Origin: Hydrogenophilales bacterium 16-64-46
GTDB taxonomy: Bacteria; Pseudomonadota; Gammaproteobacteria; Burkholderiales; Thiobacillaceae
Assembly (NCBI GenBank): GCA_002281775.1
Contig: NCGY01000009.1
Span: forward strand, 124,001 to 188,000
Reading direction: 5' to 3'
DNA: 64,000 nt
The notes under the pieces are model-generated. The model was not told the origin of the DNA. It searched no databases and saw only the letters and a program-made list of their open reading frames with translations. Numbering within the stretch: the stretch's first letter is position 1; every line of letters starts with the position of its first letter. Positions 60,401 to 64,000 of this stretch are shown one piece after another. Made by a program: the position numbers and the translations under genes.

Positions 60401-63400
60401 ACCTACGACGCCAATGGCCAGTTTCCCGTGGGGCTTGCCAACGCGCTCGCCCACACGGAAAGCAAAAGCTTCGACCCCCGCTTGGGCAACGTCGTCAGCC
60501 TCACCGGCCCCAACAATCTCACCACCACCTGGCAGGTCGACGGCTTTGGCCGTAAAACCCGCGAAACCCGCGCCGATGGCACCTACAGCGTATGGGCCTA
60601 TGCCTTCTGCGATACCTCCTGCCCTGACCAGGGAGCCTATCGCGTCCTCACCGAACATTTCGCCAGCGACAACACCCAGGCCGCGCCTTCCAGCATTGCC
60701 TTCTACGACCGGCTGAACCGCGAAGCGCGCAGTGCCGTCCAGGGCTTCGACGGCCGCTGGATCTACACCGACACCGTCCGCGACGGTCGCGGCAACATCG
60801 ACAAGCTTAGCCGGCCCTTTTACGGCGGCGACCCCGTCTACTGGATAGACCGGGATTACGACGAGCTCAACCGCCTGATCAAAGTCGTCGAACCCGACGA
60901 CCCCGCCAAGGCTGCCCTGACCGTCAGCTACAACGGGCTGACGATCTCGCGCACCAACCGCAAAGGACAGACCGGGAGCGAAACCCTCGACAGCCAGGGG
61001 CGCAAGCTCAGCGTCACCGACGCCCTGGGCAACGTCACCACCTATGGATACGACCCCACCGGCAACCTCATCCGCACCACCGACCCCGCAGGCAACAGCA
61101 TCGTCAACGTCTACGACATCCGCGGCCGCAAAACCCAGACCACCGACCCCGACTTGGGATTGTGGAAATACGACTACAACGCCCTGGGCGAACAGGTGAA
61201 ACAGACCGACGCCAAGAACCAGACCACCACCTTCGAATACGACCTCCTGGGCCGACTCAAAAAGCGCACCGAACCCGGGCTGACCAGCACCTGGGTCTGG
61301 GACACCGCTGCCAACGGCAAAGGCAAGCTCAAGCGCGCCAGCACCAACAAAGGCTACACCCGCACCCACTTCTACGACAGCGTGGGCCGTCCCAGCCGCA
61401 CCGACACCGACACCGGCGAAGGCTTCATCCTCACCGTCACGCAAAGCTATGACACCGCCGGCCGGGTACGCGACGTGATCTACCCCAACAGCCTTGGCAT
61501 CCGCACCGTCTACAACGCCTATGGCCATGCCAGCGAAGTGCGCAACGCCGCCAACGACGCCCTCTACTGGCAACTCGACGCCATCGACGCCGAAGGCCAC
61601 ATCGTCCAGGAGACCGCCGGCAACGGCATCGTCAGCCAACACACCTACCGCCCGGAAAACGGCCGCCTCACCGTCCGGCAGGCCGCCCTGGGCAGCACCC
61701 CCGTGCAAGCCCTGAGCTACCTCTACGACACCCTCGGCAACGTCCTCGTGCGCAGCGACGACCTCGATGCCGTCACCGACAACAACCGATACGACAAGCT
61801 CAACCGCCTCATCGAACACGCCGCCACCGTCGGCGGCGTGCGTACCGTCAGCACCGTCACCTACGACGCCTTGGGCAACCTCACCAGCAAAACCGGCGTC
61901 GGCAACTACAGCTACGGCGACCCCGCCCACAAACACGCCGTCACTGCGGCCGGCAGCAACAGCTACAGCTACGACGCCAACGGCAACCTCACCGCCGGCG
62001 GCGGGCGGACGCTCAGCTGGACCGCCTGGAACATGCCCGCCAGCCTCACCCAGGGCAGCGTGACCAGCACCTGGACCTACACCGCCGAACACGAGCGCTA
62101 CAAACTCACCACCGGCGGTCGCACCACCTGGTACTTGAACCCCGGCGTCCACCAGGGCGGGCACTACGAACGCACTCGCTACACCAGCGGCACCGTCGAA
62201 CACCGCGTCACCCTTTACGGCGGCGGTGCCCCCATCGGCGAAGTCCTGAGCTTTGAAGATGGCAGCCCCGACCAGACGCGGTACTACCACGGCGACGCCC
62301 AGGGCAGCATCAGCGTCGTCACCGATGAAGCCGGGGAAATCCTCACAAAATTCCGCTACGACCCCTGGGGCAAACAGACCCGGGTCTCCGGCAGCAACAC
62401 CGGCATCGACCAGACAAGACAAGGCCACACCGGCCATGAAATGCTCGACGGCGGGCTCACCCACATGAACGGGCGGCTGTACGACCCGGCCATCGCGAGA
62501 TTTGTCAGCGCCGATCCCATCGTGCAGGCCCCTTACAACCTGCAGAGTCTGAATCGGTACAGTTATGCATGGAACAACCCGCTGGGATATACCGACCCTT
62601 CCGGCTATTTCCTGTGTTTCTTTGGGTGCGAGGTCAGCCCCAGTGTGGGTCGTGCCCTGTTCACGCTCGGCGGCATTGCGTTCGGTGCCATCCTTGGCCC
62701 CGCCGGCCCCATCTTTGCCGGCAGCACATCCTGGGCCACCACCCTTGTCAGTGGTGCCCTGGCCGGCGGCGTGGGCAGCTTCATCGCCACCGGCAACGCG
62801 CAGGCGGCATGGCAGGGTGCATTGAGCGGCGGACTGTTTGCCGGGGCGGGGTTGCTGGGCACTGAATTAGGAGGCAGCTTTGCAGCCAATAACGGCGTGG
62901 GCCGTGCCCTGCTGCACGCAGCCGCAGGCTGCATCTCGGCGAGCGCGGGCGGCGGCAGTTGCGGGAGCGGGGCGCTGACGGCGGGGTTTACGAAGTTTGC
63001 CTCGGCCTATATCCAGATCGGTGAAGGTTCGCTCGGACGGCTGGTCACATACGCGGTGATCGGCGGCACGGCGGCGGAGATCGGCGGCGGGAAGTTCGCC
63101 AATGGGGCGTTTACGGGGGCGTTTCAGTATTTGGTCAACGAGAAAGTTAGCAAATCAATGCAGAAAAGCGCCTCATCTAATAACAACAAGTCTGGCGTAT
63201 TAGATCGCGTTATCCGATGGATTGATAAGAACGTTGTATATGACGTTGGTGTGCGAGGAGGGGTGGGTGTTGGCGGTGAATACTCCTTAAGTGCTAGCGC
63301 CGAACAGCTTGGAAGAAAAGCATTTGATGTGAATATTGGGGGCGGAGAAGCCATCGGAGCCACCGTTGGTGCTATCGCCATAGTTCCTGTATTCGATGTT

Positions 63401-63586
63401 GGGCCAGATGTTGATGCGCCTTTACGGACTTCATTGTCGATTTGTGGGGGCGTTGGGGTGGGCGGATGCGTGTTTATAAACACACTGGATCGTGGGGTCT
63501 TCTCAATTGATCTTGGTGTTGGTGCAATTGGCGGTTTAAGCATTCAAAACACTCTTGGCATTACCAAAGAAGGGAGTGTTAGATGA
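57425..63586 (+). CDS. SpvB - FG-GAP - RHS/YD-repeat toxin-like protein
   Basis: 2053 residues from GTG 57425 (GGGAG six bases upstream; signal peptide RKLAVFLLACAAANLHA). Domains: SpvB N-terminus (GNFGVSETGAATYSIPLAVP), VCBS/FG-GAP repeats (about 325-715; DVNGDGITDLIYP, DLNGDGIPDLAQV, DFNGDGLQDLMLS), YD/RHS repeats (about 1000-1640), RHS core (YDPWGKQTR ... GRLYDPAIARFVSADP, SLNRYSYAWNNPLGYTDPSG, about 1630-1725), then a variable C-terminus with Gly-rich hydrophobic stretches. ATG 57404 is the alternative start. Base composition falls sharply at about 58370-59530 and after 63140, as in mosaic or imported segments. The C-terminal ~170 residues may be a toxin tip, with the next gene as immunity. 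Confidence 0.9.
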   Translation: MRKLAVFLLACAAANLHAATVPGAIPGNFGVSETGAATYSIPLAVPPGTAGMEPRLSLNYSSQSGNGIAGVGWSLGGLTAITRCAQTIVHDGQTRGVQLDANDRFCLDGQRLVLTTGSSYGAVDAEYRTEIESFSKIVSVGGSAGDPQYFKAWTKAGQIVEFGNTEDARVEAQGKTLAASWAVNKISDTLGNTIVFTYTEDNPNGEHRIARIDYTGNETVGVSPHNAVEFEYETRPDPSSGFLAGSLSSQTQRLVRVQTLAQGAAVMDYLLAYETGTTTGRSRLTSLTQCAANGDCLNPTTFAWQEGEVGLDSTVSTGISSENFQYTHAMDVNGDGITDLIYPNGDSWKVRFGGAAGLGDEMNTMVSSAGYEYARPLDYDADGRGDLLVPYANGHWHLMRGTGDWVFPFDIPVDTGISDAGKAYYPQVLDLNGDGIPDLAQVISEKWHYTLGTGLRFAAQVINTNFNAINYVDYGRVGEFDGDGLRDLFIPGFERHIASLYNEPGLWQANDWHVLDTQNSGAALKLVDADTNRPQIIPGIHYSTPGLAWWSIRKNGHVTDFSGDGLSDLLTIQSQYQGNSSGDYYYNGYVYTPYWLACINKGGEFDDAGCVYLFPWSAEQILLPVDLNADGIPDHKVMDYTNNWSIDVFSTGNASPASLAVKYGDPANATEQGYKDNPLVGDFNGDGLQDLMLSDGNVWNYRGHKGAVPDLLLTLTDGHGAARSISYKPLTDPAVYTKGSGAAYPEQDLQAALYVVSETAADDGVGGQFRNAYRYEGARTHLTGRGFLGFRVLEQTDLQTGLVTRSEYSQTFPHIGQPLLVTRTSAGGVELARAENTLDSKLLNDGKTHFSFVAYSKEQGKDLNGAELPSTETWNTYGDDWGNLTQVISQTSDGFRTQTDNTYANDESKWHLGRLTRASVAHTANGQTLTRVSAFEYHPDTGLLTREIVEPDQPQLRLDTAYVHDAFGNRKTVTVSSPATGTAAITARTTTTTYDANGQFPVGLANALAHTESKSFDPRLGNVVSLTGPNNLTTTWQVDGFGRKTRETRADGTYSVWAYAFCDTSCPDQGAYRVLTEHFASDNTQAAPSSIAFYDRLNREARSAVQGFDGRWIYTDTVRDGRGNIDKLSRPFYGGDPVYWIDRDYDELNRLIKVVEPDDPAKAALTVSYNGLTISRTNRKGQTGSETLDSQGRKLSVTDALGNVTTYGYDPTGNLIRTTDPAGNSIVNVYDIRGRKTQTTDPDLGLWKYDYNALGEQVKQTDAKNQTTTFEYDLLGRLKKRTEPGLTSTWVWDTAANGKGKLKRASTNKGYTRTHFYDSVGRPSRTDTDTGEGFILTVTQSYDTAGRVRDVIYPNSLGIRTVYNAYGHASEVRNAANDALYWQLDAIDAEGHIVQETAGNGIVSQHTYRPENGRLTVRQAALGSTPVQALSYLYDTLGNVLVRSDDLDAVTDNNRYDKLNRLIEHAATVGGVRTVSTVTYDALGNLTSKTGVGNYSYGDPAHKHAVTAAGSNSYSYDANGNLTAGGGRTLSWTAWNMPASLTQGSVTSTWTYTAEHERYKLTTGGRTTWYLNPGVHQGGHYERTRYTSGTVEHRVTLYGGGAPIGEVLSFEDGSPDQTRYYHGDAQGSISVVTDEAGEILTKFRYDPWGKQTRVSGSNTGIDQTRQGHTGHEMLDGGLTHMNGRLYDPAIARFVSADPIVQAPYNLQSLNRYSYAWNNPLGYTDPSGYFLCFFGCEVSPSVGRALFTLGGIAFGAILGPAGPIFAGSTSWATTLVSGALAGGVGSFIATGNAQAAWQGALSGGLFAGAGLLGTELGGSFAANNGVGRALLHAAAGCISASAGGGSCGSGALTAGFTKFASAYIQIGEGSLGRLVTYAVIGGTAAEIGGGKFANGAFTGAFQYLVNEKVSKSMQKSASSNNNKSGVLDRVIRWIDKNVVYDVGVRGGVGVGGEYSLSASAEQLGRKAFDVNIGGGEAIGATVGAIAIVPVFDVGPDVDAPLRTSLSICGGVGVGGCVFINTLDRGVFSIDLGVGAIGGLSIQNTLGITKEGSVR

Positions 63587-63918
63587 ACAGTTTGCTTGGA
63601 GCGGCAATTGTTGCGCTGGGGTTGATTTCATTCGCGCTTGTTTTTGTTTATTTGTTTATGACCCATAAACTATTTGTGGCGCTTGAGCGTAAACACCACG
63701 AGGTGTGGGTGTCTATTGGAAGCCCGCATTTAATTAAAAACAATTCGTTGGTTAATAATTTTTCGTTTTTGCGCTATTTGCTGAGCGGTGGCTTTTTTAA
63801 ACTTGGGGACGAGGTTTTATCTAGGTTAGCAAGAACTGTTTTCTATCTTTTTTGTTGCTCATTAGGAGCGTTCTTGCTGTGGTTTGCGACATATTTTTTA
63901 GGGCGTTCTTTAGTGTAA
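63583..63918 (+). CDS. Small membrane protein, possible immunity protein
   Basis: 111 residues, ATGA overlap with the RHS gene. Two membrane helices (about 5-27, LLGAAIVALGLISFALVFVY, and about 85-108, FYLFCCSLGAFLLWFATYFL) around a basic cytosolic or periplasmic loop. AT-rich, unlike the rest of the window, and matching the RHS 3' end. No family recognised. Position and composition fit an immunity protein for the RHS C-terminal domain. Confidence 0.65.
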   Translation: MNSLLGAAIVALGLISFALVFVYLFMTHKLFVALERKHHEVWVSIGSPHLIKNNSLVNNFSFLRYLLSGGFFKLGDEVLSRLARTVFYLFCCSLGAFLLWFATYFLGRSLV

Positions 63919-63937
63919 GAGTCACCCGGCGGCAAAT

Positions 63938-63969
63938 AGCAGAGCCGGGGTCAAGCAGAGCCGGGGTCA
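63938..63969 (+). repeat. 16-bp tandem duplication
   Basis: AGCAGAGCCGGGGTCA occurs twice in direct succession near the right edge, followed by AGTCTTTCATAGGG and GGGGACAGAC. The style resembles the flanks of REP/RAYT elements, but the window ends too soon to tell. Confidence 0.7.
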
Positions 63970-64000
63970 AGTCTTTCATAGGGAACAACAGGGGACAGAC

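Noticed and set aside
60026..62464. 812-codon minus-strand ORF within the RHS gene
   Set aside because: Val/Gly/Ala-rich shadow antisense to YD repeats; no domain.

Overview
The window looks like chromosomal DNA from a GC-rich (roughly 65% by eye) betaproteobacterium. Three things suggest this: the order thrS-infC-rpmI-rplT-pheS-pheT-ihfA-merR, a large number of PEP-CTERM (exosortase-sorted) proteins, and an EpsA-type LuxR regulator. A Thiobacillus-like member of the Nitrosomonadales would fit, but that placement is an inference.

Layout. 1-9.1 kb: the 5' part of an iron-containing alcohol dehydrogenase (minus strand, cut by the window edge), a MITE-like inverted repeat, tRNA-Val(GAC), the translation operon thrS-infC-rpmI-rplT-pheST-ihfA-merR, and tRNA-Pro(GGG). 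infC starts with a non-canonical AUC. 9.2-12.6 kb: housekeeping genes (Fe superoxide dismutase, SpoU rRNA methylase, DUF3579, inorganic pyrophosphatase, metallophosphoesterase) and a 247-bp element bounded by 27-bp inverted repeats. 12.7-51.5 kb: a secretome island. It holds an ECF sigma/anti-sigma pair, a PhoX phosphatase, an extracellular nuclease, a 5'-nucleotidase, a GlpQ-like phosphodiesterase, six PEP-CTERM proteins, an EAL-CBS-GGDEF enzyme, EpsA, a two-partner secretion pair (TpsB and a 3412-residue TpsA) split by a REP/RAYT transposase unit, and an ExbB-ExbD-TonB-porin-ankyrin operon. 51.5-57 kb: clpS-clpA, small coiled-coil proteins and the GDP-mannose enzyme ManC. 57-64 kb: a 2053-residue SpvB/RHS polymorphic-toxin-like protein preceded by an 11-copy 7-bp tandem repeat and followed by an overlapping small membrane protein.

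Main discovery. The island appears to be one phosphate-starvation regulon with two promoter types. Type 1 (phoX, EAL-GGDEF, epsA, GDPD) carries Pho-box-like half-sites followed, always after exactly 10 bp, by a -10 hexamer; this is the spacing known from E. coli pstS. Type 2 carries a previously unassigned 16-bp palindrome, consensus TGAGCC-GAAC-GGGCCA, in seven copies. In each copy a TA-rich -10 hexamer lies 49-50 or 59-60 bp from the start of the palindrome. Type 2 promoters precede the nuclease, the 5'-nucleotidase, a PEP-CTERM protein, tpsA, a choice-of-anchor PEP-CTERM protein, the ExbB operon, and a gene-less stretch ending in a strong terminator, which is a candidate ~90-nt small RNA (23720-23811).

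How the genes may work together (inference). Secreted nuclease, nucleotidase, PhoX and GDPD would release phosphate from DNA, nucleotides, phosphoesters and deacylated phospholipids. The porin/TonB operon would serve uptake. PEP-CTERM and TPS proteins, c-di-GMP turnover and ManC-derived sugars would tie this to a surface or biofilm state. EpsA, itself behind a Pho-like promoter, is the best in-window candidate for the palindrome-binding factor.
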